Assembly: GCA_027487485.1 (NCBI GenBank)
Contig: JAIYDN010000049.1
Span: 1-64,000, forward strand
Direction of reading: 5' to 3'
DNA: 64,000 nucleotides
From: Planctomycetaceae bacterium
GTDB lineage: Bacteria > Planctomycetota > Planctomycetia > Pirellulales > Pirellulaceae
Position numbers and translations under genes: made by a program. The notes under the pieces are model-generated. The model ran no database searches. It was not told the DNA's origin and saw only the letters and a program-made list of their open reading frames with translations. Of the stretch, positions 29,601-32,158 are shown in pieces (position 1 is the first letter of the stretch; each line of letters starts with the position of its first letter).

Positions 29601-32016
29601 TAGGCTGGGTATCGCCCGATGTTCGAGCTCCGTTGCTGGTCGCCCGCGAGTTACCGGTGTTTCGGTTGCCAGTCGCCCGCGAATCGGTATTGTTCGACGA
29701 TCCGCTACTTTCTTCCTTGCCACCCTTGGCACTAGCGGTCGATGTGCTGGTGCTGGCACCATCGGACAAAGCTTGCATCACAAGATTTCCAGAGACCTCT
29801 AAATGGCGATCGACTATAACCTCGGTAATCTCATTGACATAGGCATGCGAAAAAGCAGCAGCGACGGCCGCATCTTCGCCGCCCTCTGCATCTCCGGTCC
29901 CTTTGGTGTCGGCGCTACCAGAATGAGTCGCATTGATGGTCAAATTTCCGCCGACCGTAGTTGGCGTTGCATTAGTACCAACACGAGCCAAGGTGTCTTC
30001 ATTGGAGATCAAGATACCGATGGCACCGGCAAAGGCCGTTCCACCTTTGGCCCCAGCTTTGGCTTCGGTGGTTTTCGTGCTGATGGACGTTGCGTTGAGA
30101 GCGACGTTCGCTGCCCCCGTCACGCTGGCATTATTCTCGATCGAAGCTACCGTTCTCTGGTCTACGATGTTGAGTGCAAAGGACGCCCCAACCCCAAGAC
30201 TAGATCCATTGGCTGCTTCCTTGGGTAAAGCGCGTGCAGTCGAGCTGGTCAACGAAGTAGCCGTTAGATTTAGATTGGCTCCGCTGGCAATGATCGAGGC
30301 AGCGGGCTCGATCAACGAGCGTGTGTTGATAACATTCGTAGCAATCGCTAATGAGCCCGCGACCCCTAGGTCGCCCGCAGAGGTGCTGTCCGGATTACTA
30401 GGTCCTGAGGTTGCATCCAAGACAGTCGTGCTATTGATCGTGCTGCTGTTGATATTGACATTGTTGCCATCGAGTGTCGTGCCACTGCCTACAGTAGACT
30501 CCACATCCATTTTGACAGTTTGAATTGCCGCTGAGACGCCGATTCCGGATCGAGTGTTGTTGTTCGTACCACCCGTTCCTGTGACGGTTGAACTGTCCGC
30601 ATTCGTGGTGATGGAATACTGAGCATTCGCGGACTGGGATAGATTGCCAGCGTTGGAACGAACGTTCGAACCATCGATTCGAGCTTTGGTATTTCCGAGA
30701 AGAGAAGAGACCGCAATCGCGGCCGCGAATTGGAGGTCACCATCGCTCGTTCCAGCACTGTTATTGTTGAGAGCGGACTGTCCTTGCGTTGTGGTGGAGC
30801 TATTGTCGTCATCGGATGCGCCGCGTGGCGTCGAGTACGCATTGGCATTCAACGTGCGATTGCTGTTGGACTGCAAAACCAAATCACCATTGGCCGTGAC
30901 CATGGAATTGCCATCGATCAGCAAAGTTGTGTTCCCAACAATGGAGTTCACGGAAACAGTACCACCTGCCGCATCCGAGGCACCAGCTCGCCCATCTGCA
31001 TTGGTCGTTGAGGCGACCACGTTTTGAGCCGTGATATTCGCCGATCCACCCACGGTGATCGTGGATGCGAAGATGTTAATCCCTACATCGCTTTCTACTG
31101 TAGCGACCGCGATGGCCGCGTCTTCGGCACGATCATCATCGGTTGAATTCGCGTCGTCGGATGGAGCACGTTCTATCGAGCCTGTCACATTCGAGTTTGC
31201 CAGGATCGTCAAATCAGTAGCGCCAGTTGTCGTTAAGTTGGCATTGCCCGTAATGTTCACGTTGGCGTCCGAGTTAACGAACATGGTGGCAAAACTGACT
31301 TGGCCATTGACCATGGACGTGCCAGAGATTTGAACAGCCACCGTTGCCACCGCTTGCAAGGTGATACCTGCTGCCGAGAGCGAACCACCGTTGATGTTGA
31401 TGGCAGCAGTAGGGACCGACATCACTTTGGATGGGTCTGTTGTAGCTGCCGCTCCCGTCGTCGACGGCTGGGATCGAAGTGATAGAGGGCCTGTAAAAGT
31501 GGCCGAGACGCCATCCAGAGTAATGATCGAACTGGCTACGACCGAAAAACCATAGGTAAGGTTGGCGTTGGAACCGATCAGAATGACTTCATCGGAAAGT
31601 GGAAGAATCGGCGGAGGCGAACCACCAGCAAAATTGATCGTTAACCCACCAACGACGAAATCGTTCGAGTTGAGCCCTTCTAGGCTGTTCAAGTCGACGG
31701 TGATCGTGTCATTAAACGGGTCCACTGGTAAACTGCCGGCTCCTTGCCGCGTGATGTTCACCACGCCGTCGGTCTGCGTACCGATACTTTGCTGGACGAT
31801 GACATTGCTGGTTCCCGTGGTGACCAACTGCAATTGATTGCCTTGAGCCCGGAGGGTCAGCGAGGAATCAAAGATCCCGGACTGAACGGGGATCTCCAGG
31901 TCGACTGCCAAAAGTTCGCGGGCTTCGAGTCTTTCGACGAAAAGTCTTCGGGCCCTAACCGATTCCAAGCGGCGGATTCGACGTCGACTCTTGCCGGGAG
32001 ATGGCTTTTTCTTCAT
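1..32016 (-). CDS. Giant LEPR-XLL-type surface/secreted adhesin-like protein, N-terminal 10,672 residues (partial at left edge)
   Basis: One frame stays open from an ATG at 32016 to base 1. I read it in many segments across its length and met no stop, though I did not check every codon by machine. Residues 24-37 carry the planctomycete export motif (RRLFVERLEARELLA), close to the start. Then come, in order: filamentous-adhesin-like beta-strand repeats, FHA-like sequence, RTX calcium-binding nonapeptides, a propeller-like region, beta-helix cassettes with PA14 and malectin-like modules, and Ig/cadherin/MBG/YDG modules. Composition is rich in Ala, Gly, Asn, Ser, Thr and Val with very few Cys, as expected for exported beta-solenoid proteins. 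No enzyme active site is recognised. It is probably a cell-surface or extracellular-matrix adhesin; that role is inferred from domain types. The C terminus lies outside the window. No clear Shine-Dalgarno precedes the start. Confidence 0.9.
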   Translation of the reverse strand, partial: MKKKPSPGKSRRRIRRLESVRARRLFVERLEARELLAVDLEIPVQSGIFDSSLTLRAQGNQLQLVTTGTSNVIVQQSIGTQTDGVVNITRQGAGSLPVDPFNDTITVDLNSLEGLNSNDFVVGGLTINFAGGSPPPILPLSDEVILIGSNANLTYGFSVVASSIITLDGVSATFTGPLSLRSQPSTTGAAATTDPSKVMSVPTAAININGGSLSAAGITLQAVATVAVQISGTSMVNGQVSFATMFVNSDANVNITGNANLTTTGATDLTILANSNVTGSIERAPSDDANSTDDDRAEDAAIAVATVESDVGINIFASTITVGGSANITAQNVVASTTNADGRAGASDAAGGTVSVNSIVGNTTLLIDGNSMVTANGDLVLQSNSNRTLNANAYSTPRGASDDDNSSTTTQGQSALNNNSAGTSDGDLQFAAAIAVSSLLGNTKARIDGSNVRSNAGNLSQSANAQYSITTNADSSTVTGTGGTNNNTRSGIGVSAAIQTVKMDVESTVGSGTTLDGNNVNINSSTINSTTVLDATSGPSNPDSTSAGDLGVAGSLAIATNVINTRSLIEPAASIIASGANLNLTATSLTSSTARALPKEAANGSSLGVGASFALNIVDQRTVASIENNASVTGAANVALNATSISTKTTEAKAGAKGGTAFAGAIGILISNEDTLARVGTNATPTTVGGNLTINATHSGSADTKGTGDAEGGEDAAVAAAFSHAYVNEITEVIVDRHLEVSGNLVMQALSDGASTSTSTASAKGGKEESSGSSNNTDSRATGNRNTGNSRATSNGARTSGDTQPNSSDGTQDNPSASTSNGAIAAAGAVTINIPESETRAFIPAGRMVTVGGTATLRAQANQDATAIGDGSATVAEGSDLGLGVGVAIMAAEIIQEAVVNGSLNAQKTILDSSMRSAGGNATHALTVSAASGASGGDNGIAGSIAIGVNTVLSSARIGETGSINTNNSDLDVTSASTVNATVNALPKEDAQGKSLGMGLSFALNVLDVITNSSLETNANATNVNHLTLNATSNSTKNTTARAGAKGETAFAGSVAILVSNEDTFARLLSRSGTQGISGNLSVTADHLGNATTIGEGDAEGGDDAGIGAAFSLAYINEVTDVRTDRNLNVAGNMNFLATSAGFSNATSMASATGAERKENQTADSQADGNRTAANDRAAQGGARTSNDIRANPSAATSTGGSIAVAAGLTINIPETKVSARITDSQSVVVNGVTSIRSLANHDATATANSSVAKFGDTGVAVGVAILAAELTNEAIIGQGVTLTTDGLTLEANTRDFMGNMESRYATYATSGAGGGDDDAQGNNQGGDNGIAGSVAISIINTTTKAIVYSGTSAPNITTLSDLTGNAVTVRAGSNVNSIAEARPFEGGTSAKDFGLGGSFALARPTNLTKAEIQSGVVMSALSPSPLPTSLTVEATAVLTTTVVAENGGKNKQKSGSPASGSVGVGAGVGLLLAANDTIANVGSGAAPDFSGNATIRANHQHTSRGTADGNASGGETGVGISLGLNVVEDDVLATVGRSLTVGGNFVLESQLVLDNELSATASSSGTKKSSNKPDEEANAQYTGAAANTGSNTNSTPGQQNTEQNALFQAVEAAAAAKEESGNDSNALGVSASVGMSILPVSNKATVLSGTTINAAGTVRVSAKNHFDSETLALSNTVSLSLDEEEESDRVAASVAFNFAKLTNEAIVSNSVTIRGSNVTVEAITADSAGPVVNEMISMAAAAAGGQGELSIAGSVAINVVDIDVVASTAANSMLVATGTNSTGNLTIASNNIMNPQTLAASAGFSYQQNGDGSEAYGGALAYANVDLDTTACILGDANANRQMRVEATTKVQPQAAIVPGLDIEVAFTSLAVAGAASDGDTAVAIGLSINDFNNNTYAYLGENAEINQDVIQSNPGVNPAIAVNATSDTNITSLSGTLGIALDGDGAGAGFEIGIIDNETLAYIGNEAVVDAESTISVTATSKEDPTSATVNVGVGDDSGVAGALIVYVITTDTKASIGNNANVESSAGNIEVLADGRFEIVGFSGAVGVGLNQVGFGASFLILVHNDTVEATVHNGAIITTRGSVGLRVDAFSQEDVIGVTAAVGASSKTAIAGSATVSALTETTIAKIGNNVTVIAENLANTNTPNIQVKATDNSNLVTVAGSIAASGQTAVGLGADVITLNKRTDASVGSSVVTAIPSNDPRIYAEGNIEILAKSKEDITSVSAGLAASGGSSVAVNAGVGVLDIGTRAFIGDDPADVVASLGGGNTRARGNIIIDAEDSSEVDKVVGVAAFGSTAGIAAGIGIGVIDKKTLAFVGEGANVTAEGMGTASNVKTGELTLSAGLNTKGATGVEASGLNSSPTTADLQVQGEVGAPDIGSSNLEDGDGNASNNANMATDDGLNAQRVVTPQIRSDFRGLSINATNRDDHEYYTLSAAVGGTVGIAISAGVGVITTETRAYVGNSAKINLLTSNAGDSQSVNVTAANDYQQVVVDGTVAGGGSAGIAPAVGIAVVHVTTEARIGSDAQVVAKDDISVNARSLDDVLLVGMGIAVGLGAGIGGTVNVMDFESHVSAIVDQNADLFANGDVIVRAHNHSDLDLISGAAGGGTVGAGVAVGVLLITKSTNATIADNAKVDALGNGTGVGNVLSGEVDSNGVVQTVSSPVSGLIVEARSSEDFRHLAIALGGGIVGVAGSLSISVVESTTTASIGADTQINQSPSSTTIPSISNQQFFALAPNGSADPDQSVYVNAVNDLSTFSLAGVVAGGLGALAGAVDFGKVTNDTKATIGAGAKIRAKNDVEVNSIGVKDIDGFSMSGGAGVGVALAASVSVWSVGTTINRQYAEGDSGNATKGDPNQSSKEADEEAADAATARTGEVGSGLNNYQGTGDNPKRSENRVNNTTGSAATRLSGRAPTKARISTKLTGPAGEPGTTAKILSGAEIIAGDDIQVQSNEKSDFNMRSGTVAAGGIAGIGAGIGVHSLATNSTASAGGTLRAGGDVNVDAKHNSHSEAFSLAIAGAVFVGAGAAVSSTTDATVVQAYLENGTKISSADSVNVRANDRRDHEGDTAGIAFGAGAIGASFAVINVNNPSTASIRETNAYIGNNVEIGLASNGTVGNVLVEAKPDITVNAETFGLSGGIGAASVNFAEANMDNHASATIGNSDIEATGNVTVRTLGKGNGKVTGTGVSAGGLAVGVMKASLDRGQSVGDPGTDDEVSAGIHSGANITADRLVINAQSDELMDVRSTAGAGAAIGGAGANSTLQNNYSTRAFVGSNAKILVNSLSIASENDQDLDSKSTAAAIGFVAAAAGAEISNSFTGKAIVDIGSGSQLEASTISIAARNYLDKDRFGNGSSDENYNLITVSGSGVVGGSGQASISHVAPVAQVNITGANLRASGSESDIGAGLNNLSTSRTNGGGLIEITTYVDVAAIDRSRALEVTGLGGVTVADNQVLVTTSSEINLAGASLISKEGVVQIATRSDVNNSSSTEIEAGSFGMANQKSSATANTTANQAVNMTGNTLIHSNKVRIYAGQDPIKASNKLYSQARADAFTASLLPSVSLPPSSTAHVTENNTINIQGTSRLQSYGDIDLIALRGFGDVGDRTKGYGEVLALSLIPFYFDAITDLDDDSNNRVNIANTAKLIAGLGSSAGVHIVPITGSLFGNIVPNTPLTNPQKFAISVPTIADYRFVPLEVGDLPFEFYRDYVAKAVSGATAGGTFGRYYRFLPSTADGPQLVLLHQEDFTNTSRWQDLGTTLPNDVPSKVYDSDISIQLANAVRNDFVAAQPAEFESVKLTFRNIGNLLFERREQILQWMSDHANDAAAIARYEVQLNSVETLMEEYGLLSTIPGPDDTTVVTLKKELNTLFVEVPSIISAPGSIFIEASSGTTGPAYTTLISNKVLDARAGADINIVNRTPMTMTINGARIRDNRRVTTDNNGNLITLSPGNVYVNRTPFTNVAETATNQINIAQTPDPNSDLFLSDVPIPLADISQDLYIRRDVINEDGDIRIDNSAGSIFANAEIRGENVDITAFGDFNLNSESWVHARDPQQYLDFDTFRDQLFNPNADEREERGDQFYNLSDAANQIVQPTTNFSDGTRTLEESINSNESRLLAQGRITITAVFLNVNGLIQSGAETIQFGVSSDFVPPTETRSFMSDDGKAQVPGISFGTARIPVRGAWDANADNGRGAFILEDITPKGGEITIAGRIISTGNGKIKVANGFPSITIDNDSPYRVHVGKIDATQFREGKITIVNTENPDVPSKAEYVYLRNTNQIQQRRYNGTLVNGRIEYGNPISDTTHAMNANLQYELENALQYVWTDGQLATYEQRKTITTDYGFWADVGEAFGFERSDIEREDEQPRFLDERPTVESETIQIEGTTGSPAYAAGSAYSMSYHRYGDARTRIDHNTLVRYPGMEYQVNFSGSISNWEITKILDPNAKVYRYNGPLTTDENTKALIDLSLLEMADFMSSNWVIESAQNPQTFEANPSANKYESWFRNRIVTFDRPAPPDDDVTILQITTTEGLRDLYTQTLKANYPIGISFGNSPVNPFVNISSHGGIRLTGGIEVPTNGTIELISTGGSVTADEGSVIYGASPVVLALHEVDLTIEGNKGPLFVTAGGDVDIKAVSLDNVSSRIVAGNISSSGGDVSLIAPHGITNNSSTSSIRGNRIDLDVKSGAVGSAASPLRIESNMLGTGGLTAYAQSNIHLVQIANDLPLLRSQLAPGAASVESELGSVSLTSAGSILDRDGEQTKSDRNTGRRLQNSPFVNSLITSGATSNQAVNNLVSPSFATFLNPHLNLPNVAVPIGERLNVKGTEVTLRAENAGASIGLQTPNITIINPRNFSALSTAQADAMAKAKPEDVVGVQYALYRYVGSNQSNVGLSLEDFSNTARWQKINPNFVTGDDPNANVNRTVTFGQRVRVEYSQDLYGMYEYLGATTTINLVGENYLDSVRWRPLQGAWATDGPNANLANGVLVTNKFLIDALTVRRTEDLNVEATVGLRAIGHNHVLIESPNDMPVHRVVAGNDVILRSGNNIADTALDTAALAAGGQARLIAGGSVAGNATLPFGTQIAPSGSLRIETSGLARVNQRATDTTINGVAQPINNLFVSRVQSGGLVDISVAEGNLLVGYVTSSTSVQLQAADSILDAFPGAAGTFVNIFTSSTALPGHVNLIAGGSIGSSTAPLTVDIRAGELTSLSSASTFIHASSDLVGRSLVSSNGSITLTGAGNIRLDSLRALNGNANIIANGSILDLNGDSGADVEAITISLQSNNGSIGSPFDDLEINTADSAAGQLSTIARGNNYVTETSGRLNVRVAQSTNRGDVRISNLDSISVGQNIHLLAGGGIIVVDGDLMIQAADNLTLDSNVSARNVYLRGDYRDADVEGSMVTIEGNVAADYAEIVTDEDADTVLIAAAMMTGWVIRLGKGDDEVTAGSGNDLLYGGDGRDILRGGDGDDFIDAGFGIGDAIYGGAGNDTIYGSPEGADVDPNFSDSTRFGDYIEGGSGADTIFSLGGADHILGGDGDDQIDAGNGTDLVYGGIGDDTVFAGSGTLNEVYGEDGNDYLIGSNDGRDMLYGGLGNDRILGQDGNDFIDAGAGDDFVDAGAGTDEVLGGLGDDELLGGGGIADILRGGDGDDVLRGSNDGSDMLFGDAGRDRIEGQGGNDQLEGGPGDDILQGGDGDDLLFGDAGSDVLIGGANHDRLYGLNLSQSGRDGSVDSLYGDFGTNGNEANSGSDQLFGDTGYDLLYGEAGDDLIDDDVSIAGIPNPTSSLDLIDYGIDDGADPTTFTNPTATSNPSVLPAGPAYQPTRTSYPTGPSDLGRWAELAGSATVNSFGAGLARNGIASPPSIASTTDGVVMAWSEAYNGRSRIYVAQHDGVAWQELPSPLGAGVSSTATQSSNPDVYVSPAGTIFVAWTESSATGTDIQLAWYDASANGGLGAWVALGNSLAIGGLSNTGTADHAQIVATSLGTVVVWQNTVAGNIQVYARIFSGGSWNEIGIGSASGGGVTNASAGTKVHEIAVTTANDRIALAWTQLHNPSGIRHVYVREFNGTTWNEIEGSASLTGLSGSIANALGGVMTHNAQPSVAYVGSDLFIAWQTHSDQSGHIAVTRYVNSTGTPQMVSLTETSAREAQPTLASNGSAMQLIWLRGQERVYARRWNGTTFMEEVPGDSSESGITLTGREVDRLSASIDSSGRAAIGWVDLSTGKPSLMVRRNNFVISGTVYQASSNGNTIQQILDSQTLGSGDVIMVNGLLPGNVNITASDAGVTILGTPGSKIIGNLTIAADNIRLQRLDIAGAVTSTNSNSLSLRESTVSLGVSIVGGNGNQLSHNRLSNTANVVNLSGNATNTVVRANTILGGINGIVIGNATTVSIIDNTIADGQTGIRISAASSGEIARNDVDASITGLDLDATFTGLARNNVLRTAAVGVRYEFPISLSDNDIRNNEIGIVATVNSTVDGLGFQPGTLPNRIDGNAIGVQLTGRMQNQRIINNSVGVVGSGMLVSSDLDRANVIESNQTGVDFDGRIEFQRIGRNTIGIKAANNQTIVHNVVYRNATSIDIASKNDVRVIANTFYTPVGDHVRVTGGSQRTELQNNIFWTENGYNIFVANDSTIGFFSDYNVLHTSGNGKIGYFTRDFHDILDWQEDIYRFDLNSIGRTAIDPVRNEPRFVNKASDDYRILDQVARQRRTSPTIDAGNPLIDLGLPTSSTNLLVNPSFENDLANWTATPSAAIRTATPAAFDGTKYASGDSNPTSLLRQEIDLLANGYTASVLDTSDLSVQFGARVRSAAESAPDEGMMTLSFLNASNGMISSRSVVSSNPSDRWELIGGRAYIPTGTRRIRFEYQITRRTGTTADAFLDRAFVTVQPSTNMVDTGAYGNTSQDQNPPAHFVLRSPDLYRDWDRTAPLNIRWDSFGNVNEEAVRIDLMSDTPNGPVLVTNITSTAPDTGSFSWIAANSGVNFGTYGLRIQISLASNRTILDRSSETFTVPENTPNFYVNDGSLTNDVHTTAIGNNRNTGKLASVPKPYPNNVLRIYTIGAGQTMHIDSGSYSLINPIIVSNDVGTIGDDEGFTILGSTSNTTRSVLTLANPLILFPVMEINDADAMTINNLDLVNGTKGLWVRQASNDLQLDGLRAMQNNQEGFLVELGSNVLDAKSLTASNNLSHGIAIFGGLNSLTDSTISQNSQTGLLLNNVGPALVRGNTISGNIGGATHGVQILGAGSGSPLVFGDDDLSQGRGNRVFGNSKIGILASGNVQVVGNTVYGHVGTNNLGVSVTGGVTVSKNVVFGNTNGIQANSAVGILENRVYNQINTGIVSNATPVDRNVVYGNQTGIQASSTTLRNNLVYANTLRGVSLNGNNGTVINNTIHQSAGEALRVSTAFNPQVLNNILWANGTSGTALTVTSDSIGSIVTDYNLFYLTGGAIAGSWGTGSAGDLTRLQVVSNKNLNSLAGNPLFVDADGADNVLGYASASNDGRDDDFHLQSPFGSFQGGSFGPVATNGGMGVPSALVGVWSNDANQSPAIDAGRPGDSFANEPSPNGNALNVGAFGNTIQASKSPATYVNVLSPNGNELWAGNQTYPIRWSAHDTNAVGVTYTIDLMRQGNPTPVLVISTTADSSGQVSWLVPTSLTPASDYSIRITRNDASGLVDSSNANFSIAAPTTTYYVNDSSTANDVYTTAVGNDLNDGRSAAAPKASIQSILNSNDLGPGDTIYVDAGTYLLTSDLAILNDDSGVTILGVPNTATSKTILNRGNVSSSNAIVLNNADNVTLRNLEVINGGSAGIALTNDSDDVNILNSLLYSSGAQVTSDSTSDRLRIAQSTFGGQTTRRMNLRLEGSSALIEDNVFSRGGGGGGGSTSMILSGTATLFRNNEVFDEGVLDVSLPFTSESNRIIVQNNLFRDSLASSILASTGTLVENNTFRNILNPGAVNPVVSIASSGLVRNNTIHSSDYALQGTGRFENNRVYNNHVGLHTTGSGQYIGNQIYDNLTGVMVQSGAGSLLANNEIYRNDTGMTVSTAGFGASLTVRNNTIYQPTGNAIETLSTNSGLILDSNIFVIDSGNAILDPSGLLVDSSDYNVFHLGPTAAIATFVGNQVSDLKSWYLATGHDENSLAADPQWVDLDGVDNRLGFQRGNGVRARYYNTNDLTGPVIFDRVEPQIHFGTFGISGSPAPGVNADNFSVRWEGFIYIPTAGNYSFFAQNDNGVRFSFNNTIVIDQWTVSNGTEYSHVANGLTVGWYPIAYEMRDTTGTAQARFSWSGPGIAKEIVPRNYMGTSSGFDLMDYGFDDNFLVSATSPTIDQGNPTLTFTNEPMPNGSRINAGSTGNTIDAVSSPSRLVQVLEPNGFERYEVGSNVTIRFQSSGLSVPSVDLQFSTDGSLWTTIANNVPLDAQGKGQFVWSIPGSQPESANYMIRALHSASAPTISDISNHPFQIVNAGLNYYVNDNSLAGDSFATAIGNNFNSGKSPSQPMASLESLFATYDLNPGDTIYLDAGNHVLSNSITITAQDAGVRILGAGVNLTTIDRGNLSSNMFILENADDITFENLEMRGASRAIWANYNSDSDGLTLRNTRFTGNQQAVFLDAGQATLSNDLVRVENSTFDGGPTRNQSTHLYLFGNDSNVTGNTFTRSAGGGSGQSAVYISGMRGMVANNNFIDNNSGNLVLFGSSSVASDVLLVTNNVIGDSAGAYGISSSGLNVLVSGNTIRNLTHPNLIAVQGNSQFVNNTLFGNSIAMSLTNLGTAVGNTIFNNSVVGIRATSGSSASENKIYSNPIGIEVVNSGSGGLVQPTFINNLLYQNAAGVRIGENLSAQLVNNTIYQVSGDAISGPAAIGSLHLENNIVSVDAGSAINLPLGTVSISGDYNLYQLRGSGRIASLQGTNYTDLAAWSYATNTDRNSLTGDPLFADIDGVDNVLGYTTANFGADDHFGVLPGSPTIDRGNPNAIFMLESTPNGNRINLGHTGNTVQAANSQAESVQVLSPNGLEKFEQGQEVTVTFQTAGQTPVRPVAQLMTQAGTQGTFASAALFQVTGSRRTNAVAIDTSLVPQPAPTIAYQDFQGLDGVGAELRYAIPLANGNYSVRLHYVESNTFIGIGTRRFDIRMQGATVQANFDIRSAAGAANRAVTTMHNGISVTNGILDLGLLNLTANGAILCAIEITASDTVASPSPTFTVQISSNNGSNWTTLATNVPVDGLGRGQFLWTATSPTLRTSLFRVISEQGSGASDVSDQAFEIVNNGTEYYVSLTGDDTHGGKTPDRPMRNISALLQSFNLDAGDRIHVAAGTYFLSSNIVIDNQDSGVTIVGPTGATAVFHRQDSNGVPSQYAFELQNADNVTFDSISITGADSGIYAGNSSDSDDLVIRNSRIFGNSYAGVELGPTNDRLIARNNELYGVPGGSALDNQQFGFAMETGIFIGGFGSGFNHLIENNHVYDHGNTGIHTVGRNAVIRSNDVHGNLTGIRAQGAIESQQSLVIGNQVYANTGTGITAHAFVLIENNEVYGQNGVNQFGIVATGGTIRNNVIRNNSNGMNASSASIRDNRVLGNMNVGISIDGQAEAIGNRVYSNSIGIQAQASFGGTIANNIVYANTNRGVLLANSSSSNLALLSQNTVYQQVGDAIRLENASKAELNNNIIWILSGYAINAGTITAANFRSNYNLLHRSDNLNARIGSWSGVDQINLADWKSASARDTNSISGDPIFVDINGADGILGFTTTNGDGGADDNFQRLQNSPATDRGDSWNVWPTDIDGFAATDDLSTTNAGRTTLMPTVLSSSLFTATGVAQPTWRGYGNVTSYTLPFSFHYFGVSYSTVFVSSSGFLQFGNGNNGGDTNNSTTSLSSSVRIAALWDNLRTDINTAPADNIFVDTSVAGQVKFRWDGTNVGNNTAVNFAIVLFSDGRIRFDYGAGNTGLSPTVGISMGNGRTFTTIPGYDGAASLTNANSVEFNLAASFRDMGAYEFRGSSSDLTPPAIVSVLPNVVGSEGLTAQSISQIQLQLSEPISSVDAIANLYSLRSAGADNTFDNGDDFVVSLTRSYNALTSVVTLGVLNEGASLLPGRYRFSIQSNASASLRDLSGNLLDGDGNGTVGGDYLRIFRVISNQAPQLAGSYNFPRIDEDEPVVSNLGTLVSAMVAGRITDADGPATGVAIVGVDNSNGEWQYSTNGTSFVSIAPELIAGKVLLLASTATTRIRFNPNVNFFGNAGNVSFRAWDRADENANGTSIIPATLLTNSLSLQTSSSSITIDPVNDAPIDVVLEVISMNESTSSASDIYFGTLTTIDPDVGDGFLYQLVEGIGNDDNVRFLVKNGNQLFLRAGEVLDFETKPTYSVRVRSTDSGGQSLTKSFTLSITDANEPVVLTSVNPTLTGNVQATFVNMGTWFDPESNNSSVALTASLGSVVKNTDGTWSWSYTPPDVVADQVVTITANDGANSSSVAFTINAVAATPTLTITSGNRTYDRSAYAATATMSGSAAPSPTIVFTYFSDSAGTNVIAAPTNAGNYFVRASVAATSNNNAAQSTITAFTILRAILVASVTVNNKPFDNTTAGTIATRSLSGLIGPDVVTLSDGIATFADIGVGNNKTVNVTGLVLGGANAGNYTANTTATTFANITATVFNRQVFYNNSGFELGVGGSVNAALDSARVLLQSSGIAQTTTPANISNYSQGLNGVVLDI
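4515..5000 (-). other. Malectin-like carbohydrate-binding domain inside the giant protein
   Basis: About 160 residues, placed within the Ig-like linker before the last beta-helix cassette, have the malectin pattern: ELRYAIPLANGNYSVRLHYV, then GTRRFDIRMQGATVQANFDI, and a closing strand LDLGLLNLTANGAILCAIEI. Malectin-type domains bind di- and oligosaccharides and are frequent in planctomycete exported proteins. Only this linker carries such an insertion; the matching linkers of the other cassettes do not. Confidence 0.7.
7205..7600 (-). other. PA14 domain inside the giant protein
   Basis: About 130 residues between two beta-helix cassettes match the PA14 pattern: GVRARYYNTNDLTGP at the start, then FSVRWEGFIYIPTAGNYSF, NDNGVRFSFNNTIVIDQW, and GWYPIAYEMRDTTG with RFSWSGPG at the end. 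PA14 domains bind carbohydrates in many adhesins and glycosidases. Identification is by motif order; the ligand cannot be read from the sequence. Confidence 0.8.
13330..14580 (-). other. Propeller-like repeat region of the giant protein
   Basis: About 415 residues carry six or seven repeats of the pattern '(V/I)xxAWxE...xxIYVAxxxGxxWxELxxxLxxG', with anchors such as VVMAWSEAYNGRSRIYVAQH, IFVAWTESS and IALAWTQLHN. Blades of about 55 residues containing an AW(T/S)E strand and a W-x-EL strand resemble beta-propeller repeats of the sialidase/BNR or YVTN type. The exact family is not recognised. It probably forms one propeller between the RTX block and the beta-helix cassettes. Confidence 0.5.
14705..15732 (-). 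repeat. RTX (hemolysin-type) calcium-binding nonapeptide block inside the giant protein
   Basis: About 340 residues consist largely of GGxGxDxLx-type nonapeptides, for example LYGGDGRDIL, LGGDGDDQID, YGGIGDDTVF and LQGGDGDDLL, with more than fifteen copies. In the known RTX family each pair of copies binds Ca2+ and folds as a parallel beta-roll. Here the block is internal, not at the C terminus where a type I secretion signal would normally follow, so it should not be read as proof of type I secretion. It separates the FHA-like part from the propeller and beta-helix part. Confidence 0.9.
15750..21400 (-). other. FHA-like region of the giant protein with YxYVG/DxSxxxxW units
   Basis: This part alternates short hydrophobic strands with phrases about 'introducing' beta-helix rungs (GNIRLDSL, GQARLIAGGSV, GSITLTG). 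It is interrupted by several units of the type YRYVGSNQ...LEDFSNTARWQ and YEYLGATT...NYLDSVRWRP. In other large bacterial adhesins such YxYxG/W units sit between FHA-type beta-helix segments. I read the minus-strand codons from 15661 to 17220 line by line and found no stop. No catalytic motif is seen. Confidence 0.6.
21400..31300 (-). repeat. Filamentous-adhesin-like beta-strand repeat region of the giant protein
   Basis: The translation is a long run of degenerate modules of roughly 60-80 residues. Each pairs a glycine/alanine/valine-rich strand set (of the type GSVAIN or GAGVGV) with a polar segment of the type 'TxAxIGxxAxVxAxGDIxVxAxS'. About forty such units follow one another, drifting in sequence but not in frame. 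NCBI names comparable proteins 'leukotoxin LktA family filamentous adhesin' or 'beta strand repeat-containing protein'; I base the comparison on pattern only. The likely fold is a long right-handed beta-solenoid. Boundaries are approximate. Confidence 0.7.
31900..32016 (-). other. N-terminal LEPR-XLL-like export motif of the giant protein
   Basis: The first 39 residues are very basic (KKKPSPGKSRRRIRR near the start). They contain the consensus seen at the N terminus of many planctomycete giant exported proteins: a basic stretch, then VERLEARELLA. The same arrangement (LRIEHLEQRNLMA) opens the protein encoded at 56280-59708, so the window holds two members. The motif is known from this phylum as a sorting-type signature; its export machinery is not visible here. 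Confidence 0.8.
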
Positions 32017-32158
32017 GATTGCGAAGGAGAGGAAGAGTTATTAAGCCGCGCAGCATCGATTGGCTCTGCAAGCGGGAATAAGAACTCATGCCAGTTCGAT
32101 TCGTCTGAGTGACGCCGCCGACAACTAATTTTTCCAGATTTATCGAATTTGACGAAAT

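Noticed and set aside
278-31837. Many plus-strand open frames of 60-235 codons across the first 32 kb (for example 20098-20805 and 24803-25396)
   Set aside because: They lie opposite the giant minus-strand gene. Their translations have no domain I recognise and change character where the giant protein's repeat type changes, so they are by-products of its codon use.
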